A stretch of DNA of 64,000 nucleotides from Nocardia spumae (GTDB lineage Bacteria; Actinomycetota; Actinomycetes; Mycobacteriales; Mycobacteriaceae), in NCBI RefSeq assembly GCF_020733635.1, contig NZ_JAJFZL010000001.1:4650001-4714000 (forward strand). Direction: 5' to 3'. Below are positions 17,045 through 28,132 of the stretch, piece by piece. The position numbers were made by a program, and so were the translations under genes. The notes beneath the pieces were generated by a model. That model was not told the origin of the DNA and ran no database searches. It was given only the letters and a program-made list of their open reading frames with translations. Numbering within the stretch: the stretch's first letter is position 1; every line of letters starts with the position of its first letter.

Positions 17045-17821
17045 CTATCGTACCGTTACCAGATCGGGACTCGAAACGTCGAATACCGTTCCCGGGCGGG
17101 TCAGCACCGGAAGTACCACCGCCGCTTTGCGTTCGGAGTCGTCCGAACCGCCCCATACCACCGTACGCCCATCGCGCAGGCTCAATTCGATATCCGAAAC
17201 CGACCGCGCCGCAACCTCTCCCACCTGCGCACGAAGCGCCGGTGGCGCGGCGTCGAGAACCGCCACCGCGGCACGGGTCACCGGGTCCGCGCTGCCCGGG
17301 TGCCCGGTGGTGAGCTTCGGGACACCGGGCGGCGCCGGTTCGATGGCGAATTCCACCCCTTCGGAGTCCAGCAGATGCGGTCCCTGCGGGCCGTCGAAGA
17401 ACAGCACCGCGCGGCGTTCGTCTACGGTGACCCGCACCGTCGACGGAAATACCCGCTGCACCCGGGCGGAGCGGACCTTCGGCAGAGCCGCCACCCGTCG
17501 CGCGATCGCGTCGGTGTCTATCCGCAGCATGGAGCGTCCCTCGGGAATCTGCAGAACCGCGCGGACATCCTGGTCCGGGACCGCCGACACCCCCTCGATC
17601 TGAACGGTGCGCACCGACAGCAGCGGCGTGAAGTACGCGACCGCGAGCAGCACGATCACCACCACCACAACCGGGATGCCCCACAACAGGATTCGCCGCC
17701 ATCGGCCCTGCCCCATCGTGCGCACCCGCGACGCGGTACGGCGCGGCCGATAATCACGGTCGTCGTCCGGATCGACGTCGGCGGCGAGATCGGGCTGTTC
17801 GGTCACCCCACGCTGTGCCAT
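17045..17821 (-). CDS. ftsQ: Cell division protein FtsQ
   Basis: A 258-aa single-pass divisome protein linking early and late division proteins. An acidic/basic cytoplasmic N-terminus (~42 residues) precedes one membrane helix (ILLWGIPVVVVVIVLLAVAY) and a POTRA domain starting near SVRTVQIEGVSAV. The FtsQ beta-domain carries VRSARVQRVFPSTVRVTVDE. ATG 17821 has an excellent ribosome binding site (GGGAGGTGGAC). It lies 55 bp after murC. Confidence 0.95.
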   Translation of the reverse strand: MAQRGVTEQPDLAADVDPDDDRDYRPRRTASRVRTMGQGRWRRILLWGIPVVVVVIVLLAVAYFTPLLSVRTVQIEGVSAVPDQDVRAVLQIPEGRSMLRIDTDAIARRVAALPKVRSARVQRVFPSTVRVTVDERRAVLFFDGPQGPHLLDSEGVEFAIEPAPPGVPKLTTGHPGSADPVTRAAVAVLDAAPPALRAQVGEVAARSVSDIELSLRDGRTVVWGGSDDSERKAAVVLPVLTRPGTVFDVSSPDLVTVR

Positions 17822-17876
17822 GTCCACCTCCCTCTCCGGTGTGCGCGGCGGCGCCCACCGGGCGGGGGCGCCACGA

Positions 17877-19421
17877 TCACCGCCCCGATGGCGGACGCAC
17901 CCGCAGTCCGTCCAGAATCTGCCCACCGAGCATCGTCACATCGCCGGCGCCCATGGTGATCACCACATCGCCCGGCCGGGCCAGGCTCGCGGCCTGGCGG
18001 CCCACCCGAGACATATCGGGTTGATAGTGCACGGGTCCGGTCACCGCCTGCGCCACCAGGGCACCGTTCACCCCGGGCAGCGGCTTCTCCCGCGCACCGT
18101 ACACATCGAGCACCACCACCTCGTCGGCCAGCGACAGCGCGGCGCCGAACTCCTCGGCGAAGGTGGCCGTGCGGCTGTACAAATGCGGCTGGAACACCAC
18201 GATCACCCGGCCCTGCCGCGAGCGTGCGCCGTCGGCCGCCTCCTGGCGGACCAGCTCGGCCGCCGCGCCGAGAACCGCGCGCACCTCCGTCGGATGATGG
18301 GCGTAGTCGTCGAAGACCCGCACACCGTTCTCCCGGCCCACGAACTGGAACCGGCGGTGCACCCCGCCGAAACCCTCGAGACCCTGCAGCACCTCGTCCA
18401 CATCGGCACCGGCGTCCCGGGCCGCGAGCAGTGCGGCCAGGGCGTTGAGCGCCATGTGGCGGCCGGGCACCGACAGCCGCAGTGTTCGGACCGCGGGTTC
18501 GTCACCGAGCTGTACGGTGGCCAATCCACCGACATCGCGCGGCTCCCAGGCCACCAGCCGAGCCTGCACCGGCACCGGAGCATCGGGAAGTTCCGCCGAG
18601 CCGTACCCGGCCACCCGGATATCGAGTTCGCCGGCGGCGACCCGATCCGCGACCCGCCGCGCCAGCGCCAGCGATCCGGGATCGTCCAGGCACACCACCA
18701 GCAGTCCGCCGCGCCCCAGCCGCGCCACGAAATCGTCGAAGACCTGAACGTAGGCCTCGTCGGTACCGAAGAAGTCCAGATGGTCGGATTCGATATTGGT
18801 GACCACCGCGACGTCCGGATCGTATTGCAGCAGTGAGCCGTCCGATTCGTCGGCCTCGGCCACGAAGTAGCCGCCGGTGCCGTGATGGGCGTTGGTCCCG
18901 GCCTCGTTCAGCTCGCCGCCGACCGCGAACGACGGGTCGAATCCGCAGTGCTGCAATGCCACCACCAGCATCGAGGTCGTCGAGGTCTTACCGTGGGTGC
19001 CCGAGACCAGCAGGGTGTGATGGCCGCGCATCAATTCGGCGAGAACCGTGGGCCGCAACAACACCGGCACGCCGCGCCGATTCGCCTCCACCAGTTCGGG
19101 ATTCGTCTTCGGAATCGCGGCATAGGTGGTCACCACCGCGCTCGGACCGCCGGGCAGCAGGTCCAGGGCGCCGGCGTCGTGGCCGATCCGGACCTGCGCG
19201 CCGCGTGCCCGCAACGCCAGCACCCCGCGGCTCTCCTTGGCATCGGAGCCGGAGACGGCGCCGCCGCGCGACAGCAGAATCCGTGCGATCCCCGACATTC
19301 CGGCGCCGCCGATGCCAACCATGTGCACGCGCCGCAGCAGCTCCGGCAATTCGGCAGAGGTCTGTCCCGGCGCCGCCGAACCCTCGGCGTTCGCCTCGAC
19401 CGTCTCGTTTCCTCCGGTCAC
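17877..19421 (-). CDS. murC: UDP-N-acetylmuramate-L-alanine ligase
   Basis: Adds the first stem residue, L-Ala, to UDP-MurNAc using ATP; 514 aa. The UDP-binding loop is [12 protein letters not shown] (about 33-44) and the ATP-binding P-loop is GTHGKTST (141-148). ESDHLDFFG carries the metal-binding region, and [10 protein letters not shown] is the typical MurC signature in the C-terminal half. GTG 19421 overlaps the murG stop (GTGA), showing tight operon coupling. Confidence 0.97.
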   Translation of the reverse strand: MTGGNETVEANAEGSAAPGQTSAELPELLRRVHMVGIGGAGMSGIARILLSRGGAVSGSDAKESRGVLALRARGAQVRIGHDAGALDLLPGGPSAVVTTYAAIPKTNPELVEANRRGVPVLLRPTVLAELMRGHHTLLVSGTHGKTSTTSMLVVALQHCGFDPSFAVGGELNEAGTNAHHGTGGYFVAEADESDGSLLQYDPDVAVVTNIESDHLDFFGTDEAYVQVFDDFVARLGRGGLLVVCLDDPGSLALARRVADRVAAGELDIRVAGYGSAELPDAPVPVQARLVAWEPRDVGGLATVQLGDEPAVRTLRLSVPGRHMALNALAALLAARDAGADVDEVLQGLEGFGGVHRRFQFVGRENGVRVFDDYAHHPTEVRAVLGAAAELVRQEAADGARSRQGRVIVVFQPHLYSRTATFAEEFGAALSLADEVVVLDVYGAREKPLPGVNGALVAQAVTGPVHYQPDMSRVGRQAASLARPGDVVITMGAGDVTMLGGQILDGLRVRPPSGR

Positions 19422-20590
19422 CGGCCGGCCACCTCCACCACGATCCGCGCCACCTCGTCCGCGGCATCGCGATGCCCGGCCCCGGCCGCGGCGACCGACA
19501 TGTTCGTCAGTGCGGCCGGATCGGTGAGCAGCGCGATCACCTCGTCCATCACATACTTCGGCGTCATCTCCGCATCCGCGACAATTCTGCCACCACCCTT
19601 GGCCACGATGGGGCGGGCATTGAACTCCTGCTCGCCGTTACCGTGCGGCAGCGGAACATAGAAAGCGGGCAGACCCACCGCCGACACCTCGGCCACCGTC
19701 ATCGCGCCCGATCGGCACACCGCCGCATCAGCGGCCGCATACGCCAGATCCATCCGCGACAGGTACGGCACCGCGACGTATTTCGCGCCGTCACGACCCG
19801 AATCGGGATCGACACCGCCGAGTTCGAGCGTGTTCTTCGGGCCGTGGGCGTGCAGCACCGAGACGCCGGCGGCCAGCAGTTGCGCGGCCGCACCCGAAAC
19901 CGCCTCGTTCAACCGGCGCGCCCCCTGGGAGCCGCCGAAGACCAGCAGTACCGGCCCCTGCCGCGGGAGCCCGAAATGCTCGCGGGCCCGGTCACGCAGA
20001 CCGGCCCGGTCCAGGGTGGCGATCGACTCGCGCACCGGAATCCCGACGACCTCGGCATCGGCGCGCCCCCTCGCGTGCACACCCGAATTCGGCACGGCGG
20101 CCAGCACCCGGGCCGCGCGGCGAGCGCCCACCTTGTTCGCGATGCCGGCCTTCACATTGGCCTCGTGCACCACCAGCGGCACCCGGCGCCCGCGCCGCAG
20201 CAGACCGCCGCCGACAGCCAGATACGCGGGGACACAGACGTATCCGCCGAAGCCGATGACCACATCGGCCTCGACCGCCTCGATCACCGCGCTGGTGCGG
20301 GCCACCGCGGCACGCACCCGGCCCGGCAACCGCAGCAGGTCCATCGTGGGCTTGCGTGGCAGCGGCACCGGCGGGATCAGCTCCAGCGGGTAGCCGCGCT
20401 CGGGGATCAGTGTCGTCTCCAGCCCGCGCTGGGTACCCAGTGCGGTGATCCGGATCGAGGGATCCAGCCGACGCAGTGCGTCCGCGACCGCCATCGCGGG
20501 TTCGATATGTCCGGCCGTGCCCCCGCCGGCGACGATCACCGAGAGCGTGCGTTGCCCGGAAACCGTCGTCCCGCTCCCGCCGGTTGTCAC
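19418..20590 (-). CDS. murG: UDP-GlcNAc:lipid I N-acetylglucosaminyltransferase
   Basis: A peripheral membrane GT28 enzyme converting lipid I to lipid II; 390 aa. The acceptor-binding loop [17 protein letters not shown] lies near residues 20-36, a second glycine loop is [13 protein letters not shown], and the C-terminal UDP-GlcNAc site has [13 protein letters not shown] and [18 protein letters not shown]. It overlaps ftsW upstream and murC downstream by 4 bp each. Confidence 0.97.
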   Translation of the reverse strand: MTTGGSGTTVSGQRTLSVIVAGGGTAGHIEPAMAVADALRRLDPSIRITALGTQRGLETTLIPERGYPLELIPPVPLPRKPTMDLLRLPGRVRAAVARTSAVIEAVEADVVIGFGGYVCVPAYLAVGGGLLRRGRRVPLVVHEANVKAGIANKVGARRAARVLAAVPNSGVHARGRADAEVVGIPVRESIATLDRAGLRDRAREHFGLPRQGPVLLVFGGSQGARRLNEAVSGAAAQLLAAGVSVLHAHGPKNTLELGGVDPDSGRDGAKYVAVPYLSRMDLAYAAADAAVCRSGAMTVAEVSAVGLPAFYVPLPHGNGEQEFNARPIVAKGGGRIVADAEMTPKYVMDEVIALLTDPAALTNMSVAAAGAGHRDAADEVARIVVEVAGR

Positions 20591-22116
20591 CTCGAATTAC
20601 CTCGTTCTCTCGCATGTGTCATCGGATAGCTGGGCTCCCAGGCCCGGGTCGTACGCCACGACGACGCCCCGCGCGCCTCCCGCCGGGCGGGCTCGGCGCT
20701 GCGCCGTCGTGCCGAATCCGAATCTATCGAGCGCCGCGACGGCACCGCCGCGCCACCCCGCACCTTGGCGGCACCACGAGACTTGCCCGATCCGCGCGAC
20801 TGCCCGGATTTGTCCGACCGCTTGCGCGCCGGCGGCAGCTCACGCCGCCGCGACCCCGCCACCGCCGCCGCGCGCGACCGGGCCGCGCGAGCGGAGGAAT
20901 AGGTCTCCGGAACGGGTAGTCGCAGCAACCGGCTGAAGCGTCCGTCCTGGCCCGCCTTCAACGCGGCGATCGCCTCGGGTTCATGCCTCGCCGCGCTCGC
21001 GATCAGGCCGAACATCATCAAGGTGATCGCCAGCGACGAGCCACCGGCCGACACCAGGGGAAGCTGCAGACCGGTCACCGGCAGCAGGCCCACCACATAG
21101 CCGATATTGATCAGCGCCTGGCCGGTGATCCAGGTGGTCGCCGCCGCGGTCAGCAGCCGCAGGAACGGATCGACCGAGCGGCTGGCGATCCGCAGTCCGA
21201 CGAAGACGAACAGGGCGAACAGACCCAGCACCAGGGCGCAGCCGAGAAATCCGAGCTCCTCGCCGATGATGGCGAAGATGAAGTCGTTGTGCGCGTTGGG
21301 CAGATAACTCCACTTGGCCCGGCTCTGTCCCAGGCCGCGGCCCCAGATCCCGCCGTCGGCGAGTGAGAACTGCGCCTGGCGCGCCTGATACCCGATGCCC
21401 TGCGGATCGTCACCGGGATTGAAGAACGCGCGCATGCGATCGGACCGGTATCCGGCCGACAGCGCCAGAATCCCGGCCGCCACCGCACCGGAGACGGCGA
21501 TCGTCACGAACAACCGGACCGGCAACCCGCCGAACCACAGCAGCGCGACCAGTACCAGGCCGACCGCGATGGTGGTCGACAGGTTCGGCTCCAGCACGAT
21601 CAGCAGGCAGACCAGCAGCCCGGCCGGGACCAGCGGCACCAGGATGTCCTTGTACCCCATCTGATCGCTGCGGCGGGTGGCCAGCAGGTGCGCACCCCAC
21701 ACGATCAGCGTGACCTTCACGATCTCCGACGGCTGCACCGAAACGAAGCCGAGATCGAACCAACGCCGCGACCCCTGCACCTGAGAACCGATGCCGGGAA
21801 TCAGGACCAGCACCAGCAACAGCACCGATACCGCGAACAGTGGGAACGACAAGCGCCGCAACACTCGCAGCGGAATCCGCAACGCCAGATAGAACAGGAT
21901 CGTGCCGAGCCCGGCGAAGAACGCCTGCTGCATGAACAGTGAATAGGCCGAACCGCCGTCGGCGTAGGCCTCCACACTGGAGGCCGACAGCACCATCACC
22001 AGCCCGAGCACGGTCAGCAGGGTGGCGATGGTGACGACGAGATGGAAATCGGCCAGTGGGCGCGCCAGCCAGGCACCGAACCAGGTGCCGACGGGCTTGC
22101 GCGCCGAATTCGTCAC
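20587..22116 (-). CDS. ftsW: Septal peptidoglycan polymerase FtsW
   Basis: A SEDS-family glycosyltransferase that polymerises lipid II at the septum with FtsI; 509 aa. About ten membrane helices span residues ~25-390. Signature loops are present: [40 protein letters not shown] and [19 protein letters not shown]. The last ~110 residues are an Arg/Ser/Ala-rich cytosolic tail, longer than in E. coli; in mycobacteria this tail contacts FtsZ. Confidence 0.96.
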   Translation of the reverse strand: MTNSARKPVGTWFGAWLARPLADFHLVVTIATLLTVLGLVMVLSASSVEAYADGGSAYSLFMQQAFFAGLGTILFYLALRIPLRVLRRLSFPLFAVSVLLLVLVLIPGIGSQVQGSRRWFDLGFVSVQPSEIVKVTLIVWGAHLLATRRSDQMGYKDILVPLVPAGLLVCLLIVLEPNLSTTIAVGLVLVALLWFGGLPVRLFVTIAVSGAVAAGILALSAGYRSDRMRAFFNPGDDPQGIGYQARQAQFSLADGGIWGRGLGQSRAKWSYLPNAHNDFIFAIIGEELGFLGCALVLGLFALFVFVGLRIASRSVDPFLRLLTAAATTWITGQALINIGYVVGLLPVTGLQLPLVSAGGSSLAITLMMFGLIASAARHEPEAIAALKAGQDGRFSRLLRLPVPETYSSARAARSRAAAVAGSRRRELPPARKRSDKSGQSRGSGKSRGAAKVRGGAAVPSRRSIDSDSARRRSAEPARREARGASSWRTTRAWEPSYPMTHARERGNSR

Positions 22117-23618
22117 TGCTGGCTCCCGATATCTCTCTCGTCGAGTGCCTGGACCGCCGCGACGAAGCTGCGGCCGCGGTGGGTGTAGTCGGCGAACATG
22201 TCGAGCGAGGCGGCCGCCGGGGCGAGCAGAACGGTATCGCCGCGACCGGCAAAGCCGGCAGCGATGCGCACCGCGCGCGCCATCACCGCGTCCGCACCGT
22301 CGATCTCGGCGACCAGCGATGCCGTGGAGGGTTCCCCGCTCATCTGTGCATCGTCACCCGAACCGAGCTCCACCACCGGGACATCCGGCGCGTGTCGCGC
22401 CATTGCCGCCGCGATCAGGGGCGCGTCCTGGCCGAAAACCACTGCGGCCACGAGGCGATCGGCGACCTCCTCGATCAGATCGTCGATATGCGCGCCCTTG
22501 AGCAGGCCACCGGCGATCCACACCACCTGCGGATGCGCCATGATCGACGACCGCGCCGCATGCGGATTGGTCGCTTTGGAATCGTCGACGAATCCGACAC
22601 CGCCCAGCTCGCGCACGAAGGCCGCGCGATGCGGGCCCACCTTGTGCTCGGCCAGCCCCTCCTTGACGAACTGCGGGGCCACATCGATGGCGCGGGTCAG
22701 CGCGGCGGCGGCCAGGGCGTCGGCCACACCCGCCGGCCCGGGCGGGCTGATATCGCCGACCTCGGCCAGGATCGCGGCCTTGGTGAAGGCGCGGTCGAGC
22801 AGTTTGCCGTCGACCACGCCGAGTTCACCGTCCGCGGGTACGCCGACCCGGAAGCCGACGGTGCGGCGCGCCTTGGACTTTCGCGCCAGCGCGGCGGCCA
22901 CCGCGTCGTCGAGTCCCACCACACCGACCCGGCCGGTCAGTGCGCGTGCCTTGGCGGCGGCATAGGCGTCCAGACCGCCGTGCCAATCCAGATGATCCTC
23001 GGCCACGTTCAGCACCACACCGGCCTCCGGACGGACCGAAGGCGCCCAGTGCAGTTGGAACGACGACAGTTCGACCGCCAGGATCTGCGGGCCGGGGGTA
23101 CGCCGCAGTGCGTCCAGGATGGGCAGGCCGATGTTGCCGCAGGCGACACTGGCCAGCCCGGCGGCGCGCAGAATCGCATGCGTCATCTGGGTGGTGGTGG
23201 TCTTACCGTTCGTCCCGGTGATCACCAGCCATTTGCGCACCGGACCGTACAGCCGCGCCTGATCGACCCACCAGGCGAATTCCACATCGCCCCAGACGGG
23301 AATGCCCTCGGTAACCGCCGAGACCAGCACCGGCGAATCCGGCCGCCAGCCCGGACTGGTGATCACCAGCGCGAAGCGGGTCAGCGCATCGGGTTCGAGC
23401 AGTTCGGCGCCGGTGGCGGTATCGAGCCCGAGTTCGGCGGCCTCGGCCATCGCCTTCTCGCCGGCGTCGGTGACCACCGGACGGGCACCGATATCGCGCA
23501 GCGGCTCGATGAGCGAGCGTCCAGACACTCCCCATCCCGCGACGAGAACGTCACGGCCGCGCAGAAATTCGAGCATGGGACCCGGTGATCGCAGGGTCCG
23601 CGGAGTATGTTCGACCAT
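22113..23618 (-). CDS. murD: UDP-N-acetylmuramoylalanine-D-glutamate ligase
   Basis: Adds D-Glu to UDP-MurNAc-L-Ala; 501 aa. The N-terminal Rossmann domain has VLVAGWGVSGRS (24-35), the ATP P-loop is ITGTNGKTTTTQ (133-144), and LNVAEDHLDWHG and FVDDSKATNPHA are the Mur-ligase catalytic and C-terminal signatures. It overlaps ftsW by 4 bp and begins just 6 bp after mraY. Confidence 0.97.
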   Translation of the reverse strand: MVEHTPRTLRSPGPMLEFLRGRDVLVAGWGVSGRSLIEPLRDIGARPVVTDAGEKAMAEAAELGLDTATGAELLEPDALTRFALVITSPGWRPDSPVLVSAVTEGIPVWGDVEFAWWVDQARLYGPVRKWLVITGTNGKTTTTQMTHAILRAAGLASVACGNIGLPILDALRRTPGPQILAVELSSFQLHWAPSVRPEAGVVLNVAEDHLDWHGGLDAYAAAKARALTGRVGVVGLDDAVAAALARKSKARRTVGFRVGVPADGELGVVDGKLLDRAFTKAAILAEVGDISPPGPAGVADALAAAALTRAIDVAPQFVKEGLAEHKVGPHRAAFVRELGGVGFVDDSKATNPHAARSSIMAHPQVVWIAGGLLKGAHIDDLIEEVADRLVAAVVFGQDAPLIAAAMARHAPDVPVVELGSGDDAQMSGEPSTASLVAEIDGADAVMARAVRIAAGFAGRGDTVLLAPAAASLDMFADYTHRGRSFVAAVQALDERDIGSQQ

Positions 23619-23624
23619 CGCTGC

Positions 23625-24701
23625 TTACCCGACCTGAGAGAGGTATTCGCTGTAGAACAAGCCCAGACCGACCGCCGCCGCGATTCCGGCCAAGAGCCAG
23701 AACCGGATGATGACCGTCGTTTCCGCCCACTTGCTCAATTCGAAATGGTGATGGAACGGCGCCATCTTGAACAAGCGATTGCGGGTGGTCCGGAACACCG
23801 CCACCTGCAGCACCACCGATACCGTCTCGGCGACGAACAGCGCGCCGATCACGACCATCAGCAGTTCGGTGCGGGTGGTGATGGACAAACCGGCGAGCAG
23901 GCCACCGAGGGCCAGCGATCCGGTATCGCCCATGAAGATCTTCGCCGGCGCGGCATTCCACCACAGGAATCCGACGCAGGCCGCCGCTCCGGCGGCACAC
24001 ACCAGGGCCAGATCCAGCGGATCGCGCACGTTGTAACAGCCGGCCTCGGCCTTGAATTCGCAGGCGTGGTAGTACTGCCAGAACGTGATGATCACGTAGG
24101 CACCCAATACCAGGCTCATCGAACCCGCGGCCAGGCCGTCGAGTCCGTCGGTCAGATTCACCGCGTTCGACCAGGCGACCACGACCAGGCAGACGAAGGC
24201 CAGGAAGATGATCACACTCATCGAGACGGTGTTGATCTCGCGAACGTAGGACAGATGCCGACTCGCCGGGGTGCGTCCCCCGGCGCCGCGGAACTGCAGC
24301 GCCAGCACACCGAAGATCACCGCGGACCCGAGCTGGCCGATGTACTTGCCGGCCGCGGTCAAGCCGAGATTGCGCTGTTTACGCAACTTGATGAAGTCGT
24401 CGATGAAACCGACCACGCCCAGCGCGGTGGCCAGGCCCAGCACGAGCAGACCGGAGACCGAGGGCCCGTCGGCGTGATAACCGATACCGATCAGATGGGA
24501 GCCGAGGTAGCCCGCCCACATGCCGATCAGAATCGCCACGCCGCCCATCGTGGGGGTGCCGCGCTTGGCCTGATGGCTCTCGGGGCCGTCGATGCGGATC
24601 TCCTGGCCGAATCCACGTCTGGCGAACATCCGGATCAGCAGCGGCGTCAGCAGGATCGACACCGCCAGCGCGATCCCCGCCGCGAACAGAATCTGCCTCA
24701 T
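23625..24701 (-). CDS. mraY: Phospho-N-acetylmuramoyl-pentapeptide transferase
   Basis: Makes lipid I on undecaprenyl- or decaprenyl-phosphate; 358 aa with ten membrane helices. Catalytic motifs are present: GTPTMGG (48-54), FIDDFIK (99-105, the Asp pair), [10 protein letters not shown], and [13 protein letters not shown] near the C-terminus. ATG 24701 overlaps the murF stop (ATGA), which fixes the start despite a longer open frame to 24788. Confidence 0.97.
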   Translation of the reverse strand: MRQILFAAGIALAVSILLTPLLIRMFARRGFGQEIRIDGPESHQAKRGTPTMGGVAILIGMWAGYLGSHLIGIGYHADGPSVSGLLVLGLATALGVVGFIDDFIKLRKQRNLGLTAAGKYIGQLGSAVIFGVLALQFRGAGGRTPASRHLSYVREINTVSMSVIIFLAFVCLVVVAWSNAVNLTDGLDGLAAGSMSLVLGAYVIITFWQYYHACEFKAEAGCYNVRDPLDLALVCAAGAAACVGFLWWNAAPAKIFMGDTGSLALGGLLAGLSITTRTELLMVVIGALFVAETVSVVLQVAVFRTTRNRLFKMAPFHHHFELSKWAETTVIIRFWLLAGIAAAVGLGLFYSEYLSQVG

Positions 24702-26248
24702 CCAGCTGCCTCCGTGCCCGCCTCCGTGGACGGACCCTGTGTTACCGATTGCGGACCCGATGCGAGCACATGCCGCGCCACCGCCCACAAACCGGCGGAA
24801 TTCGACGCCTTCACAAGTACGACATCACCGGCCGCGATCTCGTTGTCCAGCACCGCGATCGCGGATTCGATATCGGGTACGAGGATCGATTCCTCGCCCC
24901 ATGAGCCTTCCATGACCGCACCCTGGTGCAGCGCGCGGGCCGGGCGCCCGGTGCCGACCACGATCAAGCGGTCGACGTCCAAGCGCACCGCGAGCCGTCC
25001 GATGCGATCGTGTTCGACCACCGACTCCTCGCCCAGTTCGGCCATCTCGCCCAGTACCGCCCAGCTGCGCCGGCCCCGCGGCACCGCCGGTGTACCACCG
25101 GAACCCGACATCGAGACCAGCGCCTTGAGAGCGGCGCGCATGGAATCGGGATTGGCGTTGTAGGAATCGTCGACCACGGTCACCCCGTCGGGCCGGGTAC
25201 GCACATCCATTCGATGGGCCGAATCGACGGTCGCACCGGCCAGCGAGCGAGCCACCGTCGCCAGGTCCGCACCGCATTCGAGAGCGACGGCGGCCGCGGC
25301 CAGCGCGTTGGCGATCTGATGTTCGCCGTGCACCGCGAGCTGGACCTGCTCCCGAGATCCGTTGGCGTGCAGGGTGAACCGCGCACGCGCGTCGGAATCG
25401 AGCACGATATCGGTGGCGCGCACATCGGCATCGGCCGACTGGCCGTAGGTCACCACCCGGGCACGGGTGCGGGTGGCCATGGCCGCCACCCGCGGGTCGT
25501 CGGCGTTCAGCACCGCGACACCGGATTCCGGAAGCGCTTCCACCAGTTCACCTTTGGCCTGTGCGATGGCGTCGCGGCCACCGAACTCACCCAGATGCGC
25601 GGTACCGACGTTGAGAACCACGCCGATGCGCGGCGGCGCGATCTCGGTCAGGGCCTTGATGTGGCCGGGGCCGCGCGCCGACAGTTCGAGAACCAGGAAC
25701 CGGGAGTCGGGACCCGCGCGCAGCGCCGTCCACGGATGTCCCAGTTCGTTGTTGAACGACCCGGGGGGCGCGACCACCGCGCCGTGCGGTTCGAGTACCC
25801 GGGCCAGCAGATCCTTGGTGGAGGTCTTGCCCGCCGACCCCGTCACGCCGACCACCGTCAGCCCACCGGCCGCCAGCCGATCGACGCTGGCGCGGGCCAG
25901 TTTCGCCAGCGCCGCCAGCACGGCCGCGGCCGATCCGTCGGAGTCGTGGGCCAGCACATAGGACCGGTTCGACCCGGCCTCCGCGGCGGGCCCGAACGGC
26001 TCGACCACGACGGCGGGTACACCGACCGGCCGGGCCGCGAGCACGGCGACGGCTCCGGCCGCCACCGCCCGGTCCGCGTAGTCGTGGCCGTCGGCGTGCT
26101 CACCCGGCAGCGCCAGGAACAGATCACCGGAATTTATTCGGCGCGAATCGAATTCGACCGCGCCGGTCACCGTCACCGCGGGATCGCTCACATCGTGCAG
26201 CGTGCCGCCGACGATCTCGGCGATCTCCCGCAGAGTCATTTCGATCAT
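24698..26248 (-). CDS. murF: UDP-MurNAc-tripeptide-D-Ala-D-Ala ligase
   Basis: Completes the pentapeptide by adding D-Ala-D-Ala; 516 aa. The N-terminal domain carries the family loop [19 protein letters not shown]; the P-loop is [12 protein letters not shown] near 135-146, followed by [10 protein letters not shown] and the C-terminal [11 protein letters not shown]. Both ends overlap neighbours by 4 bp (murE and mraY). Confidence 0.97.
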   Translation of the reverse strand: MIEMTLREIAEIVGGTLHDVSDPAVTVTGAVEFDSRRINSGDLFLALPGEHADGHDYADRAVAAGAVAVLAARPVGVPAVVVEPFGPAAEAGSNRSYVLAHDSDGSAAAVLAALAKLARASVDRLAAGGLTVVGVTGSAGKTSTKDLLARVLEPHGAVVAPPGSFNNELGHPWTALRAGPDSRFLVLELSARGPGHIKALTEIAPPRIGVVLNVGTAHLGEFGGRDAIAQAKGELVEALPESGVAVLNADDPRVAAMATRTRARVVTYGQSADADVRATDIVLDSDARARFTLHANGSREQVQLAVHGEHQIANALAAAAVALECGADLATVARSLAGATVDSAHRMDVRTRPDGVTVVDDSYNANPDSMRAALKALVSMSGSGGTPAVPRGRRSWAVLGEMAELGEESVVEHDRIGRLAVRLDVDRLIVVGTGRPARALHQGAVMEGSWGEESILVPDIESAIAVLDNEIAAGDVVLVKASNSAGLWAVARHVLASGPQSVTQGPSTEAGTEAAG

Positions 26249-27948
26249 GAAACCGTCAGGTCCTTGTCATCGGGCGCCGGTCGCCGGCCCTCCGTGGTTA
26301 CGCGAGCTGCCGCCTCCGGGCCCGAGCCGACCGGCGCGGCGGTTTTCCGCTCCAGCGCCTGTGCCAGCACCTCGCGGTCGTCGAACGGATACTTCACACC
26401 CGCAATCTCCTGCCCGGTCTCGTGTCCCTTACCCGCCACCAGCACCACATCGCCCGACCGCGCCCAGTCGACCGCGGCGGTGATGGCCGCGGCGCGATCG
26501 CCGATCTCGCGCACTTCACCGCGCTCGGATTCGGCGATGCCCAGCGCACCCGCGCGCACCGCCGCACGAATCTCGGCCGGATCCTCCGTCCGCGGATTAT
26601 CGTCGGTGATCACCAGCAGATCGGCGCCCCGGGCCGCGGTGGCGCCCATCAGGGGCCGCTTCCCGGCGTCGCGATCACCACCCGCACCGACCACCACGGC
26701 CAGGCGCCCCCCGGAATCGCGCAGGTGCCGGCGCAGCGTCGCGATCACCGATTCGACCGCGGCGGGCTTGTGCGCGTAGTCGACCAGAGCGAGGAAATCC
26801 TGCCCCTCTCCCACGCGCTGCATGCGACCCGGCACGTCGACCGCGCCGAGCGCCGTGGCCGCGGCCGGGACATCCGCACCCGCACTCGCGCACACCGCGA
26901 GTGCGAGCAGGCCGTTGGCGATGTTGTAACGCCCGGGCAGCCGCAGCCGGGTGGGCACCGGACCGTCCGGACCGACAGCGGTGAACCGCTGTCCGCCGTC
27001 GGCGAGCGCGGCGGCATCGGCGACCGTCCATTGTGGTTCGGTCTCACCGGTCGGGCAATCGGCGGTCGCGACGGTGACGACCGTCGCGCGGCCGCTCGCC
27101 TCCCGGGCCAGCCGCCGCCCCCACGCGTCGTCGACGCAGATGACACAGGTGTCGGCCGCGACCTGCCGGTCCGGCGTTCCGGGATCGGGGACGAACAGGC
27201 GACGCTTGGCGGCGAAGTAGTCCTCGAAGTCGGCGTGGAAGTCCAGGTGATCCTGCGACAGGTTCGTGAACGCGCCCACCGAGAAGTGCACACCGTCGAC
27301 GCGGCCCAGCGCCAAGGCGTGGCTGGACACCTCCATGACCACGGCCTGCACCCCCTGTTCGACCATCACCGCGAACATCGCGTGCAGCTGCGGCGCCTCG
27401 GGAGTGGTGAGGGCGCTGGGTACCCGGTGACCACCGATGCGGGTCTCGATCGTCCCGATCAGGGCGGTCGACAATCCGGATGCCACCAGCCCCGCCTCGA
27501 CCAGATAGGAGGTGGTGGTCTTACCGGAGGTCCCGGTGATCCCGATGACCCGCAACTTCCGCGACGGATGCCCGTACAGCGCCGCCGACAGTTCACCGAG
27601 CACCCCGCGCGGATCGTCGTGGACCAGCACCGGCACGTCCAGCGCGCCGATCAGCTCCGCGCCCGCCGCATCGGTGAACACCGCGACCGCGCCGCGAGCG
27701 ACCGCGTCCGCGGCGAAGCGCGCACCGTGGGCCTTGGCACCGGCCAGTCCGGCGAACAGATCGCCGGGCCGCACCGCATCGGACCGCTGCTCGATGCCGG
27801 TGATCTCGATCCCGGCCGCGGCACCGGAGTGCAGCCGCGCGCCGGTCGACTCGACAACGGCCTGCACCGGCGTGGACAACGCGACGGCCGGGCGAAGCAC
27901 CTGCGGACTGGGCTGCACGGGCACCAGGCTCCTTTCCGATTCGCACAT
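26245..27948 (-). CDS. murE: UDP-MurNAc-dipeptide-meso-diaminopimelate ligase
   Basis: Adds the third stem residue; 567 aa. The P-loop is ITGTSGKTTTSYL near 137-149. The specificity motif DNPR lies at about 450-453 (in TDDNPRTEDP), the form found in meso-diaminopimelate-adding enzymes, in line with mycolata walls. The first ~30 residues are a variable extension. It starts 184 bp after ftsI, the largest gap between ftsI and murC, and may have its own promoter; nothing else was recognised in that gap. Confidence 0.97.
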   Translation of the reverse strand: MCESERSLVPVQPSPQVLRPAVALSTPVQAVVESTGARLHSGAAAGIEITGIEQRSDAVRPGDLFAGLAGAKAHGARFAADAVARGAVAVFTDAAGAELIGALDVPVLVHDDPRGVLGELSAALYGHPSRKLRVIGITGTSGKTTTSYLVEAGLVASGLSTALIGTIETRIGGHRVPSALTTPEAPQLHAMFAVMVEQGVQAVVMEVSSHALALGRVDGVHFSVGAFTNLSQDHLDFHADFEDYFAAKRRLFVPDPGTPDRQVAADTCVICVDDAWGRRLAREASGRATVVTVATADCPTGETEPQWTVADAAALADGGQRFTAVGPDGPVPTRLRLPGRYNIANGLLALAVCASAGADVPAAATALGAVDVPGRMQRVGEGQDFLALVDYAHKPAAVESVIATLRRHLRDSGGRLAVVVGAGGDRDAGKRPLMGATAARGADLLVITDDNPRTEDPAEIRAAVRAGALGIAESERGEVREIGDRAAAITAAVDWARSGDVVLVAGKGHETGQEIAGVKYPFDDREVLAQALERKTAAPVGSGPEAAARVTTEGRRPAPDDKDLTVS

Positions 27949-28132
27949 CTGTGCATGGGGTATCGAGATTGGGGTCGGGGAGTCAGGTTACCTGTGAGCG
28001 ATCGACGGCTCTGCAGCATGGCCGCCTCCGGCGCACCGGTTCCGCGGCCTCACCGCGCCCGCACCGGCCTGTGCGGTGGCCCGCAGGCCCCCGACCACGG
28101 ATCCGAGAAAGGATTACCAGCTCTGGGAACCA